From positions 124,001 through 188,000 of the forward strand of contig ML014111.1 of assembly GCA_003615045.1 (NCBI GenBank): 64,000 nucleotides of DNA, read 5' to 3'. Shown here piece by piece: positions 8,803 to 19,203 of this stretch (positions within the stretch are counted from its first letter, which is position 1; each line of letters starts with the position of its first letter). Under the pieces are notes generated by a model. The model was not told where the DNA came from. It made no database searches and was given only the letters and a program-made list of their open reading frames with translations. Source of the DNA: Caulochytrium protostelioides (Eukaryota; Chytridiomycota; Caulochytriomycetes; Caulochytriales; Caulochytriaceae). The translations under genes were made by a program, and so were the position numbers.

Positions 8803-11511
8803 ATGCCGCACTCGCATCCAAACGGCCCAGCCGCCGCGGCAGCAGCAGCAGCAGCCCGTCCGCCTCACCGCCGTCGGAATCACGGCGGCCGGCCGACCGT
8901 CAAAAGCCCGACCCGAGACACGGCGCACCCGCCACCGCCGCTACCACGGCCGCCGCCGCCGCCGCCCATGCCGTCCCGCCCGCCCTCGCCGCTTCAACAT
9001 CGCACGAGTCCACAGCGTCGATCCTCGCTGTCGACCGCTCGAGACGCCGCGTCGCTCGCCGTCGCGCCGGGCCCTCGCTTGATGACCATCTCAGCCACAA
9101 CGCCGTCGCCGTCGCCGTCGTCGTCGCTCTCGCCGTCGCCGTCGCTGTTCTGCCGGCCGTCGCCGCCTCGCGCGGGGCAGGACACGACGGCGCCGCCGCA
9201 GGCGCCTGGCGGTCGAAAGACGCCGCTGCTACAGCGGCGTCACCGCCCGCCACAGCCGCATGCGGCGGCCGCCGGAACCCTCTCGCCCAGCGAGCCCAGC
9301 CGCCAGGATGAGCGGCTCGACGTGAAGGGGTCGACCCGCCCGCGCATGCTGTGGCCGACGATCGAGCTGCCGCCGTCGCTCCTGGCGACGGCCAAGGTCG
9401 TGCCCGCCGCCGAGGCGAACGCGCCCGCGACCACGACGGCGGCGGCCTTGACGGGCCTCGCCAGCCCGAGCGGCCTCACGACGCCCGCCAGCCTCCTCGA
9501 GCCCGTCGGCCTCATGACGACCCCCGCCAGTGTGCTCGCCTCGCCCCTGCAGACGCCCATGATCACGGCCCTGCCGCACATCGGCGGCACCGATCCCTTC
9601 GATGCCTTCGCGGCGTCCGCCCGCCGCACGCCGCGCACGACGCCCGAGACGAGCCCCGCGCGCGATCGCGGCTTCCGGGGCACACCGCCCCGTAGCCTCA
9701 CACCGGCCGCCGCGTCCGCCGCCGCGGGCGCCGCGGACGCCCGCGCCAGCGCCGACGCCGCGACGCCGCTGACTACGTACCGGATCGCGGTCTGCGACGA
9801 CAATCCGCTCAATCGCGTGATTCTGGAGCGCATGGTCAAGCACGGCCTCACCCACTACGCACGCACCCATCCGCCGGCCGGCGCGCCGACGTTCCCCAGC
9901 GCCGGAACCTCGCCCAACCTGGCCACGGCATGGCCGGAGAGCGCCGCCGGGGCTTCGGTGACGCCGACCGCCACGCCGACCGTCACGCCTCCACGGAAGG
10001 CGTCGTCGTCAGCGCCGACGAGCGCGAACGCCAAGACGGGGACGGGATGGTCAATGCCCGCCGCGGCCGTCGGCGGTGGTGGTGGCGGCGGCGGCGGCGG
10101 CGGCCCCGTGCACATCCACGTCGACTGCCACCCGCACGGGCTGGCGTGCGTGAATGCGACGCAGCAGCACCGGTATGCCGTGATTCTGATGGACATTAAC
10201 ATGGGCATCATGGACGGCGTGACGGCGACGCGCGCGATCCGCCATCCGCATGCGGAGATCACGTCCGCCATGACCGCCCTCGCCTACGAGCAGCTGGAGC
10301 AGCAGACCCGGAGCACGGCTGGAACGGCGGGCACCACGACGGCGTCAGCAACCGCGGCGGCGTCGCGGTCGCTGACGCCGGCGGCCGCCGCCACCTCCAC
10401 GGAGACTAGCAGCAGCCGCTGCGATGCGCGATGGAATCCGACCGACGACCCGTTCGCGCAGTTCCACCCGCTGGCGCAGCCACGCACCCAGACTCCGTCG
10501 CAGATCCCGGCGCAAATGCCGTCGCAGCCGCAGACGCCGGCGTCGGCATCGGCGGCCTCGCCGTCCCATGCCGTTAATGCCGGTGCCGCCGCTGCCACCG
10601 CCGCCTCCGCCTCGGGTGCCCCGCCACGGCGTATGAAGCATCGCCACACGCAGTCACTGCTGCCGCACCAGCCGCCGAACGATCTCGAGGCGCACCAGAG
10701 TCTGGAGCTGCGGCAGCGGTTGCAAGAGCTCGCTTCGTCGCGTGACAGCCTGAGCGTCTCCCGTGGCAGCGGCAGCGGCGGGACGCGGCCGCTGCATCCC
10801 ACGCTGCCGACCAGCGCTGCGACGGCGTCGCTGGCGTCGGTGACGGCCACGCTGACGCCTACGGCGACGAGGGGGTCCCCGCTCTATGGCATTGAGGAAT
10901 CCCTGCCACCGCAAACGTCCTCGTCGGCGTCGTCTGACGCTGACGGTGCTGCCGGCGCTGACAGCGACGCTCCCGCGGGGGCAGCCGACGCCGCGGCGAC
11001 GGCGCGCCTCGACGCGCGTGGGGGTGGTGATGCCGCGACCTATAACTCGATGACGCCCATTCTGGCCGTGACCTCGAACACGGATGCGGTGTCTGAAGCG
11101 TTGTTCCTGGGCGCCGGCATGCAGACCGTGATTGCGAAGCCGATCCATGACCGATCGCGGTTTTTGGAAACGGTCTGGACGTATCTGACCATGCCGCGGA
11201 CGCCGTGCGATCCGCCGCCCGCGTCCTTGCCCTCATCATCATCATCCTCATCATCCTCATTATCCTCATCCTCATCCTCATCCTCATCATCATCACCATC
11301 ATCATCACCATCATCATCATCGACCTCATCGACCTCATCGACCTCATCCGCATCGCCAGCCTCATCACCGCCCCGAGCCTCGCCGCGCCGTGAGTATCCG
11401 CCCGACCTTCTGGGCGCCCATGCCTTCCCGCAGCTCGAAGACGACCATATGCTGGCACGGGCGGCCGACCGCTCGCCGCCGCTGCTGCGGCCACGCCCAT
11501 CGGCGCCATAG
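8803..11511 (+). CDS. Receiver-domain (response regulator) protein with split receiver
   Basis: 902 aa from ATG 8803 (context GGCACCATGC); upstream GTG starts are not expected in a eukaryote. All receiver landmarks are present but far apart: acidic pair D332-D333 (YRIAVCDDNPLNR), phospho-acceptor D464 (YAVILMDINMGIMDG), T757 (PILAVTSN) and K779 (TVIAKPI). One insertion of about 85 residues sits between helix 1 and strand 2, another of about 260 residues between helix 3 and strand 4; both are Ala/Ser/Pro/Thr low complexity. No kinase domain is seen, so it would accept phosphate from a separate histidine-phosphotransfer protein. Yeast Ssk1 also has an insertion before strand 4, so an Ssk1-like role in stress MAPK signalling is possible but unproven. 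The first 320 residues are disordered; the tail is poly-Ser from a TCA/TCC microsatellite. Confidence 0.85.
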   Translation: MPHSHPNGPAAAAAAAAARPPHRRRNHGGRPTVKSPTRDTAHPPPPLPRPPPPPPMPSRPPSPLQHRTSPQRRSSLSTARDAASLAVAPGPRLMTISATTPSPSPSSSLSPSPSLFCRPSPPRAGQDTTAPPQAPGGRKTPLLQRRHRPPQPHAAAAGTLSPSEPSRQDERLDVKGSTRPRMLWPTIELPPSLLATAKVVPAAEANAPATTTAAALTGLASPSGLTTPASLLEPVGLMTTPASVLASPLQTPMITALPHIGGTDPFDAFAASARRTPRTTPETSPARDRGFRGTPPRSLTPAAASAAAGAADARASADAATPLTTYRIAVCDDNPLNRVILERMVKHGLTHYARTHPPAGAPTFPSAGTSPNLATAWPESAAGASVTPTATPTVTPPRKASSSAPTSANAKTGTGWSMPAAAVGGGGGGGGGGGPVHIHVDCHPHGLACVNATQQHRYAVILMDINMGIMDGVTATRAIRHPHAEITSAMTALAYEQLEQQTRSTAGTAGTTTASATAAASRSLTPAAAATSTETSSSRCDARWNPTDDPFAQFHPLAQPRTQTPSQIPAQMPSQPQTPASASAASPSHAVNAGAAAATAASASGAPPRRMKHRHTQSLLPHQPPNDLEAHQSLELRQRLQELASSRDSLSVSRGSGSGGTRPLHPTLPTSAATASLASVTATLTPTATRGSPLYGIEESLPPQTSSSASSDADGAAGADSDAPAGAADAAATARLDARGGGDAATYNSMTPILAVTSNTDAVSEALFLGAGMQTVIAKPIHDRSRFLETVWTYLTMPRTPCDPPPASLPSSSSSSSSSLSSSSSSSSSSSPSSSPSSSSTSSTSSTSSASPASSPPRASPRREYPPDLLGAHAFPQLEDDHMLARAADRSPPLLRPRPSAP
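11229..11352. repeat. TCA/TCC microsatellite in the receiver-protein tail
   Basis: About 120 bp of TCATCC/TCATCA units, read in frame as a serine tract with occasional Thr, Leu and Pro. It is probably length-variable between strains. Confidence 0.85.
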
Positions 11512-12327
11512 CTGAAGAGTCGCGTGGTGGGATCGAGATCGGGAGGGCTGTATCGTTCCTGGTATCGTTCCTGGTGGGGTGCGCCATCGCGCGCCCTCTC
11601 GACGGCGGCCGGGTGCGGGACGCCTCCGCCTCCGCCTCCCACTCCGCCGCCCCTCCTGGTGGCGGTGGTGGGCGCGAGATCCTCTGGAGCTGAGCCCCCC
11701 TCTCGCCGCGTGGCTGAGCCCCCCTCTCGCCGCGTGGCTGAGCTCCCCCGTCGCCGCGTGGCTGAGCTCCCCGCGGCCCGCCATCACCCCGCTGCGTCCA
11801 CGCACGGCCATGGCCACGACGCGTTGCGCCGCCCTCGGGACGCCACTGGACGCATCGAAGCCTCGACGACGCCGACCACCAACGAGGCGCGTCGGGCATC
11901 CAAGACGTGGGCGTGGCACGTCGCCCCCGGCCTGGTCATCGACCTCCGGGACGGCAGACGCGAGCACCGCGCTCGGCCGTCTCGCAATGCTCCTCCTGCG
12001 GCTCGACGGGCCCCGACCAGCCAGAGGCCCTCGACCACGACGATGGTCCCCACGACCTCAACGAGAACGACCTTCCCCGCCCTGCCCGCGCTCGTGTCCG
12101 CCGCGCTTGAGACGACGTGATCCCCGCGGTCGCGAGGGTTGAAGACGCGCGCGGCGTCTCCCGCGCTGCTCCTGCCACCCGCGCCCGACGGCCGGCGGCA
12201 CTTCCCCGCGTCCACGTCGACCTCCGCTGGCGCCAGCGGCGACCGCCGACGACCCCGACCGAGAGAGCCAGGAGATCCGCAACGCGGGGCGGGACGTCTC
12301 TCGTCGGCGTCGTTTCCTCCCGCGAGC
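11512..12327. other. Intergenic region with 24-bp minisatellite
   Basis: Between the receiver gene and Aladin (same strand). It contains 3.5 copies of a 24-bp unit beginning GCTGAGCYCCCC and ending CGCCGCGTG (11689-11773). Frames stay open through it, but nothing recognisable is encoded. Confidence 0.55.
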
Positions 12328-14541
12328 ATGCGGCGCTCAACGCAGGAGCTCCTCGACGGGTTCGCGGGGCCCTGCCCGGCGCCCGGCGAGCCCACGCTCT
12401 GCGAGTATGAAGGCGCGCTTGTCGCGATTCCCCCGGGCCTCCGCCCGGACACCGTCGACCCGCTGCTCCAGGACTACATCGACGCCGACGGGATCGTTTA
12501 CCCGTCTCTCGTCCTGCCCCAGACCCTCGGTCCGTCGACATCGGCGGGGCCGGCGGCCGGTGGCGGCGACGTCGTGGCCGAGCCCTACTGGTCCGAGCCC
12601 GCGCTCGGCACCTATATCGTGAGCGTGCTGACGGGCCGCGCTACCGTCCAGGCGGACGCCTCATCCGCGATGCGCCTGGCTGCGTGGCTCGTCCGCATGG
12701 CCGACCTCGCCGCCTGGCGCGAAACGCTCTACGCCCACGCCTGGGACCTTTGTCTCGGACGGCCCCTCGCGTGGCTCAGCGCCTCAATGGCCGTCGCGCC
12801 CGCGCGGCTGCTGCGCTCAGCGGCCCCCTGGCTGTCCTCGATACCCGCCGCGCCGCCGTCGTCCGCGACAGCGCCCTCATCCGGCACGGCCGCCGCCCCG
12901 TCGCGCGGTCGTTGGTCACGGCCCGCCGCCTCGTCGGGCAGCGAGGCCTTCGCCACGTCGCCGGCACGGTCACGGTCGCTCTCGCCGATGCGGTCGCCGA
13001 CGCCGCCTGCATCGCGGCTCGCCCGGTTCGTGCACCGCATCATGCCGCGTGCGACGCCGCCGATCCCGGCCACCCATCTCATGCCGCATGGCCCCGTTCG
13101 GTGCCTCGCATGGCACCCGTGCCGCCAAGCCCTGGCGGTCGCGCACTCCGACGACGCCGTCTTTCTCCACGACCTCATCCGTCAGCAGTGGTACCCGACG
13201 ACCACGGCGCCGCTCGCGAGCTCGACCCGCACGGACGCGGCGGATGCCGACGCCGCAGCCGCCGACATGGTCCGCACCGGACTCGCCCACCCGCTGCAGC
13301 GCGAGATCACCGGCATCGCGTGGTCCCCGACCGATCCGAACGTGCTCGCTGTCGCGTGTGCTCAGGGCATCTGCTTGTGGACGCTGCGCCACGCGCCGAC
13401 AGGCGCCGCGGCGGCGGCGACGGACGGCCCGCTCGCGCTGCTGGGCTCCGTGGACGCCACGCGGCCGCCGCGCCTGCGCACGTGGTTCAAGCCATTCACA
13501 GGCCCCGCGACCGCGCTCGCGTTCTCGCCGGACGGCCGCTTCCTCGCGGTCGGCTACGGCTTCCACGCCGAACGCCGCAAGGCGCGCTACGGCGACACGG
13601 CCGCCGTCCGGCTGTGGGACCGCGTTACGGGCACCTCGACGCCGCTCGACACCGACGGCCTCGCCCACATCACGCGCGACGCCGCCAGCGGCGTCACGCA
13701 CCTCGCCTGGCATCCCGCCGGCCGCTACCTCCTCTCCGCGAGCGGCGCCGGCATTGTCGTCCACGACGTCGCCACCGCCACCGCCACCGCCATCCGCACC
13801 AGCTACCCTGTGACCGCGCTCACCTGGCTCCATGGCTCGCCCGTGTTTTTCTTTGCGATGCAGGGCGTTGCCCGCATCATGATGATGCAGGTCACCATGA
13901 CCCCGGCCACCGCTCTCCGCGATGCATCGGCGACGACGGAAGCGCCCCTCCATGCGGCGGCGTGGGCCGCGCCGTCGCCGGCGGCGCAGGCGATCCCCGC
14001 CAAGCGCACGAGCCCGGTCGTCGTGTCCACGTCCGCCGGAGACGAAGTTGTCCTCGGCGGCACGATCGTCCATCTCGCGTGCGACCCGCGCGGACAGCGC
14101 CTGCTCGTCGTGTTCGACGGGATCGCGACGCCGGCGCTCTTTGCCATCACCGAGCGACCCTTGCCGGACCTCACGCTGCTCGGCCTCATCCGCGGCCCCA
14201 CGTGGTCCAGCGCGAAGCTCGCTGCCGCGTACAACCCGCCGGACGACATCGCTGCTGCGACCCACCCGACGCGCTCCCTTCCGGACACTGCGGGTGGCGC
14301 CTCGACCACGACGGCCGCCGCGCGGGACGCCCGCGCCCAAGCCAAGCGCCGCAAGGAGCCCCGTCTGCCGCGGCCGCAGCGCTCGGTGCCCGCGACCGCC
14401 GTCGACGGCGAGCCGCTCGCGACCAGCGTGCACTTTGCGCCCGAGTACGAACGTGGTGCCCTGATCGCCATCGGGTGGCAGACGGGCAAGATCGCGTTCT
14501 ACCCGTGCTACTACCCGTTGAAGGCGGCGGCGGCCGCCTAG
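12328..14541 (+). CDS. AAAS: Nucleoporin Aladin (AAAS) homologue
   Basis: 737 aa from ATG 12328. The N-terminus (FAGPCPAPGEPTLCEYEGAL) matches the start of Aladin, which supports this start over the longer TTG-initiated frame. A WD40 beta-propeller runs from about residue 250 to 730: VRCLAWHPCRQALAVAHSDD, then ITGIAWSPTDPNVLAVAC with ICLWTLRHAP, ALAFSPDGRFLAVGYG, VRLWDRVTG, and THLAWHPAGRYLLSASGAGI. The end, ALIAIGWQTGKIAFYPCYYP, also resembles the Aladin C-terminus. Aladin is an outer nuclear-pore protein anchored through NDC1; it is present in animals, plants and some fungi but absent from budding yeast. It is longer than human Aladin (546 aa) because of Ala/Ser/Pro-rich loops. The next gene converges on it. 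Confidence 0.88.
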   Translation: MRRSTQELLDGFAGPCPAPGEPTLCEYEGALVAIPPGLRPDTVDPLLQDYIDADGIVYPSLVLPQTLGPSTSAGPAAGGGDVVAEPYWSEPALGTYIVSVLTGRATVQADASSAMRLAAWLVRMADLAAWRETLYAHAWDLCLGRPLAWLSASMAVAPARLLRSAAPWLSSIPAAPPSSATAPSSGTAAAPSRGRWSRPAASSGSEAFATSPARSRSLSPMRSPTPPASRLARFVHRIMPRATPPIPATHLMPHGPVRCLAWHPCRQALAVAHSDDAVFLHDLIRQQWYPTTTAPLASSTRTDAADADAAAADMVRTGLAHPLQREITGIAWSPTDPNVLAVACAQGICLWTLRHAPTGAAAAATDGPLALLGSVDATRPPRLRTWFKPFTGPATALAFSPDGRFLAVGYGFHAERRKARYGDTAAVRLWDRVTGTSTPLDTDGLAHITRDAASGVTHLAWHPAGRYLLSASGAGIVVHDVATATATAIRTSYPVTALTWLHGSPVFFFAMQGVARIMMMQVTMTPATALRDASATTEAPLHAAAWAAPSPAAQAIPAKRTSPVVVSTSAGDEVVLGGTIVHLACDPRGQRLLVVFDGIATPALFAITERPLPDLTLLGLIRGPTWSSAKLAAAYNPPDDIAAATHPTRSLPDTAGGASTTTAAARDARAQAKRRKEPRLPRPQRSVPATAVDGEPLATSVHFAPEYERGALIAIGWQTGKIAFYPCYYPLKAAAAA

Positions 14542-14898
14542 TCTCGTAGCCCCCCTGTCCTGCGGCGGCCGCATGGTCCCTGGTTGCCTCCCCCCCTTCC
14601 GAGGCCCCCGCGACCGGGGGCGCAACCGCCGGACACCGCCACCCCCCGTATGTTTCGGCGTGGCTCGATGCCGTCGCGACTTTCACGAATCTATGGTGTG
14701 TGGATATCAGAAATCTATGAATGGAGGCGCCAGTGAATATGGAGCGCCTGCGATGGCGACGGCGGCCGCTAGGTGTCGCGAAGGCCGTCGGGCAGCGCGG
14801 CGAAGCGCGGCGAGATGCAAAACGTGACCGGGGGTGGTCGGCCCCGGAGGCCGGCATGGCCGGATGTCGAAGGAAGAGACCAGCGATTCCCCGGCGGC
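14542..14898. other. Convergent intergenic region
   Basis: Between the 3' ends of Aladin and the RVSF-motif gene. There is an AT-richer patch at about 14670-14735 (ATCTATGGTGTGTGGATATC) that could hold 3'-end signals. No gene seen. Confidence 0.4.
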
Positions 14899-16647
14899 TT
14901 AGGCTGCGACGATCGCGCCAGGCTCGTGATAGGCGTGGGCGTGGGCATGGGCACGCGTGGCAGCGGCGGCGGCGGCGGCGGCGAGGCCGCCGAGCGCGGG
15001 CGGCGCGGCCGAGCGCGGGCTCTTGGCCTTGACGGAGCGCATGACCTTGCGGGTCCAGTCATTGAGCGCCGCGAGGCGGCGCTTGGCGGGCGCGTCGACG
15101 CGGGCCGCCGCCGACGCGGGCCGCGCGACACGCACCTCGTCGAGCGCCAGCGTCCGGCAGTACGTGATCTGCAGCAGCATGTTGGCCATGCCGCTCGTGC
15201 AGTGCGCCACCGACGCCGCGTCCGCCAGGCACCACTTGAGCGGGTGCAGCGCCGCCGCCAGCCCGCTCGAGTCCGACCCGCGCCGCGGGTACCCCGGGTA
15301 GATGGGGTCGAAGTCGAGCTGGTCGGCGGCGGCGGCGACGGCGCTCGTGTCGGCCGCGAGGTCGGCCGCGAGGTCGGCCAGCAGCAGGTCGCCCGTGCCG
15401 CACGCCCGTGGCCGGGCCTCGTCGGCCGCGGCATCGGCGGGCAGGGCGGCCGAGACGACGGCGCGCGGCGGCGCGGCCAGCAAGGCGGTCGACGGCGGCG
15501 TCATCATGAGCAGCGTGGACGCCAAGGTGGCGGGGACGGCGACGAACGGCGCGGCCGGCGGGCGGCAGCGCGGCGTTGCGGTGCCGCTCGAGCTGGCCGA
15601 CGACGCCGGCACGGTGCTCAGCCCGTCGTCCTCGGCCGCGTCCACGTCGCCGGCAGCGGCCTGGCGGTCGCTCCCGTAGGTCTGGCTGTGGCTGTAGCCG
15701 CGGCTGTGGCCGTGGGAGGCGTCGGGGGTGCGGACCACGGACGAGACCGGCAGCGGGCGCCCGATCGCGCGGTCCGCGTGGTAGCTCACGACGCGGTCGA
15801 TGCGGGCAAACGAGACGCGGCGCACGGGCCGGCACGCGTCGAGGGCGGTCTCGTCGGCGGGGCCGCTGCCGCTCATGGACGCCTGGAAGGCGGCGGCGGC
15901 GGCCGCCGCAGCGGCGGCGGCGGCATGGGACGCCGCCGCATGGCTGGACGAGAAGGAGGGGGTCGCAGAGGCGCCGAGCGCCGGTCGGGCCTGCAGCGGC
16001 GCGGCGGACATGGCGGCGTGCGACTGGAAGCCCGCGGCCTGTCCGAGCCCCGCGTGCGGCGCGGAGCCGCCGCTCATGACGGCGAGGCTCGGCTCGGAGA
16101 TGCGCACGTCCTTCGGGACCAGCTCGAGAAACGCGGTCGGGGACACGGCGCTGCTGAAGCTGATCGGCCGCGGCGCGCAGGCGGCGCCGGGCGGCCCGAG
16201 GGGCGCGGCGGCGGCGGCGGCGGCGGCGGCGGGCGGCGACGGCGGCTCGGTCCGCGGCAGCAGGCTGCGCCAGGTCGCCGCGACGATGGCGACGGCGTCC
16301 GACGGCGACGTTGTGGCGGCGGCGCCGGCGCGAGGCTCGGCGCCCGGCCAGGCGCCGATCCAGGCGTAGAGGTCGTCGGCCTCGGGCGTCTTGGGCCGCG
16401 GGCGGGCGGCGGCGTCTGCGGCGGCCCCGCTGCCTATGCCCATGCTGAGGCCGAGACTCGTGCTGGCATCGCCGGCGATGGTGGCGGAGGAGACGGCGAG
16501 CGCCGTGGCGGCGGCAGCGGCGGTGGACACGGGCCGCGCGCCGGGTCCGAAACAGTGCCCGAGAGCCGAGCGGCGGCGCTCCTGCTCAAACGAGCGCGAG
16601 GAGAGGAGGATCGACTTGGTCGGGAGCGACCCGCTCTGAAGGACCAT
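14899..16647 (-). CDS. Hypothetical Ala/Ser-rich protein with RVSF motif
   Basis: 582 aa from ATG 16647 (MVLQSGSLPTKSIL), the only ATG at the head of the frame. Mostly low complexity with Ala runs. Better-defined islands are TPEADDLYAWIGAWPG, the basic-hydrophobic block VRRVSFARIDRVVSYHAD (about residues 272-289), and a C-terminal region (LKWCLADAASVAHC through ITYCRTLALDEV, then RRLAALNDWTRKVMRS) that looks helical and may be a small domain. RVSF fits both a PP1-docking RVxF motif and a basophilic kinase site; neither is proven. I recognise no family. The upstream poly-Ala frame has no ATG, so the (CAG)16 array next to the start would be 5' UTR. It converges on Aladin. Confidence 0.6.
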   Translation of the reverse strand: MVLQSGSLPTKSILLSSRSFEQERRRSALGHCFGPGARPVSTAAAAATALAVSSATIAGDASTSLGLSMGIGSGAAADAAARPRPKTPEADDLYAWIGAWPGAEPRAGAAATTSPSDAVAIVAATWRSLLPRTEPPSPPAAAAAAAAAPLGPPGAACAPRPISFSSAVSPTAFLELVPKDVRISEPSLAVMSGGSAPHAGLGQAAGFQSHAAMSAAPLQARPALGASATPSFSSSHAAASHAAAAAAAAAAAAFQASMSGSGPADETALDACRPVRRVSFARIDRVVSYHADRAIGRPLPVSSVVRTPDASHGHSRGYSHSQTYGSDRQAAAGDVDAAEDDGLSTVPASSASSSGTATPRCRPPAAPFVAVPATLASTLLMMTPPSTALLAAPPRAVVSAALPADAAADEARPRACGTGDLLLADLAADLAADTSAVAAAADQLDFDPIYPGYPRRGSDSSGLAAALHPLKWCLADAASVAHCTSGMANMLLQITYCRTLALDEVRVARPASAAARVDAPAKRRLAALNDWTRKVMRSVKAKSPRSAAPPALGGLAAAAAAAATRAHAHAHAYHEPGAIVAA

Positions 16648-16650
16648 GAC

Positions 16651-16652
<2 letters not shown>

Positions 16653-16702
<50 letters not shown>

Positions 16703-16714
16703 GCAGCAGCAACG
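16653..16714. repeat. (CAG)16 array directly upstream of a start codon
   Basis: 16 uninterrupted CAG (16653-16700) followed by CGG CAG CAG CAA. It lies 5 bp beyond the ATG of the minus-strand gene, so that gene's 5' UTR would carry (CTG)16. Confidence 0.9.
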
Positions 16715-17430
16715 GAACTCGTCGACGATCGGCAGCCAAGGTCGCGCAAGGTCGGCGCGATCGGCCCCCTCCGCCGCAGCGGCGTTGCTGATTTACCCGC
16801 GGGCTGACTCGCTCGTAGGCCTAGGCGCTGTGCAAGGGGCGAAGGGGGGCCGATGTGCAGCAAGGAACGGCGGCAGGCGAACGGTAACAGCGATCGCGGC
16901 GACGCCGAGGCCGCATACAGCGGAGATCACGACGAGCAGAGACGTCACGACACAAGACGGGGTGGAGTCAACGAGCGCTGAGCAGGCTTCGATGCGCATG
17001 CCTGTCGCGACACAGGCAGTATGGACATGCATGCATCCCACCTCCTGTCCTTCTCGTCGTCGTCGTCGTCGGCATGCCCGTCGCTGACCGGCCTCTCATA
17101 CTCGTGGTGATGACTCGGGGAGGGGCGTCCGACAAGTGGCCCGATGCTCACCTGCGGCGATAAGTCGAGCTTTGGCGTCAATGGCCACGAGCCATGATGT
17201 CGATCCCCCGTGTCGGGGAGACCCGACAGGCCGAGCGCCTGGCGACCGCGCCAAAGCCTCTGTTGTGATGCCGAGGAGCGCGCCCACAGCGCGGCGCAGC
17301 CGACGCAGTGCCTTGGACCCTCGCCAGGCGTCGCCGCGCCCTGCCACGGCGGCCGGGCGCATCGGCCGGCATCGCGCATAGCATCGCGCATGGCATCGCG
17401 CATGGCATCAGCGGCGTCGCCGAGAGCCGC

Positions 17431-17463
<33 letters not shown>

Positions 17464-19203
17464 TCGACGCCGCCTCGCCCGCCGGCGTTCTGCACGCGCT
17501 CGGCATGGCCGCCCGAGCCCCCGCCGTGATGCCCGCCACGGATCGCCGATCGCCCGAAGGCCGCGTGGCGGCGGCCATCGACATGTCGTGCCGACACAAG
17601 TCGTGGTGGTGGTGTCGCGGCCAGCCACGCGAGGACCGGAGGCGGAGGAGGAGGGTCGTCGTGGTCGTGGTCGTCGTCGTCGTCGTCGTCGTCGCCCGGC
17701 CGCGGCCGTCGTCACGCGCCCATCGTCGCGGCCGACCGAGCGGCTGACGGACAGAAGGGACAGGCTCGGCCGGCGCCATAGGTCCCGTATGCTTCGCCCC
17801 CTCCGGGTCGGCCGTGATGAGTGAAAATAAAAAATTGAGGGCCATGTTGCATCAACAATGAACCATCCACCGGCGCGGCGCCCGCGGCCGTCGGGCGCGA
17901 GGACCAGACCAGACCGGGGCGACCCATCGCGGCGGCTTCTCGACGCTTCGACGGTCACGAGCGAGGCGCTGCCGGCCGGCGCCGTGGAGAGACCGGCCAT
18001 GGGCCGCGGTGTCGCTGGATCGCCTCGGGACGCGACATATGTGGCATCGGTCGCGCACGAGCCGCCGCGGCGGCGCAGACGGGGCCTGCTCCCGCGGGTT
18101 CACCCCCTCGCGACGTCGCGCAGACGGCCCCTTCCCGCCGGAGCGTCCCGCCCGAGCCCATCGATCCATATCCCGGGCAGAAGGACGCGAGCGCCGCGAG
18201 TGCCGAAGGCAGGCGACGCCAGGCTTTGGGCGGCGCCGCAAAGTCCCGGACACCCAACGTCCCGGACACCCACGCCGATCCCTGAGGCGCGCGGCCCGCG
18301 CATCGGCCGCCGCGCGGGTACGACCGCCTTCCCCGGCGGCGCCCGCGAGTGCAACGTGGCACCGCGGCATCCCCCGGCCTCAGAACAGCGCGAGGCGCAT
18401 CCCCCCATTCCCGGTGCGGCTTTGGTCCGTTCCATTCACTCCGATCGATGCATCATACACAGGCGGGCCGTCGATGCGGACCGGACGCGCCTTCTTGTTG
18501 CTTCTTCGGGTCCATGCGGTGAGATATGTGGTGGAGCACAGGTGCTGGTGGAGCGACAGGGACCGGGCCACGTCTCCGCAGCCCCAGACCGGCGAGAAGC
18601 GGGACGGGGCCATGGCCAAGGCAAGGGGTGCCGGCCGCGTGGCACCGCCAGCATCGAAAGGCGATTCACTGATGCCAGGAATCCAGGCGCGGTAACCCGC
18701 CCATGCCGTTGTTGGCGGGCGAAGCGCACGGGGCTTTACGCGACAGTTCTGGAAGGTCCAGATATCAGTTGCGGAAACGCCCGTGGTCGCAGTATCCCAG
18801 ACAGTGCTAAAGTACCAGTCGCCCATGGCGGCGGCGGCCCGATGGCGTGGCCGTCTCCTCGTCATGGGCCTGCGCTCTGATGGCGCGTCCGACGGCGCGG
18901 AACGGGACGCCCGCGGGCGTCGCCGGAGATCCTGCTCAGAAAGCAAGGCGTCGCAGGCCGGTGCGCCATCGATGCGCTGGTCGCTGGGCTCCCGACGGCG
19001 CGGCGAGGGCCTAGATGGCCTTCCATGACGGCTTGTCGGTGTGGTCGGACCTGCCGGCACGGCTCACGACGTCGACGACGATGCCATCCAGCGAGGCGAC
19101 AGATCGCTCGGATGGCGGCGAGCGGATCGGTGGGATCACGGCAGGGTTTCCGGGATCAAAAGAGAGAGTTTCCATCTTCACGAGACCAGCGGCAGCGTTG
19201 GGA
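16715..19203. other. 2.5-kb region with no supportable gene
   Basis: Several frames of 200-350 codons exist on both strands but all are Arg/Pro/Ala-rich, overlap each other and show no domain. Small repeats seen: ATCGCGCATGGC units at 17371-17411, a CCG run at about 17429-17463, and a GTCGTC run at about 17667-17697. An unrecognised gene or non-coding RNA is not excluded. Confidence 0.45.

Noticed and set aside
14899-15300. Possible Opi1-like C-terminal helix (LKWCLADAASVAHC)
   Set aside because: Only a vague pattern; the diagnostic Opi1 basic/leucine-zipper and activator-interaction regions are not seen.
16648-16863. Poly-Ala N-terminus encoded by the CAG array
   Set aside because: No ATG exists upstream in that frame; the array is more likely untranslated.
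16945-18000. 351-codon minus-strand frame in the gene-empty region
   Set aside because: Arg/Ala/Thr-rich, overlaps equally long frames on the other strand and runs through simple repeats.
17858-18880. 340-codon plus-strand frame
   Set aside because: Starts with an ATG but has no domain, no helix or strand pattern, and competing frames over the same DNA.
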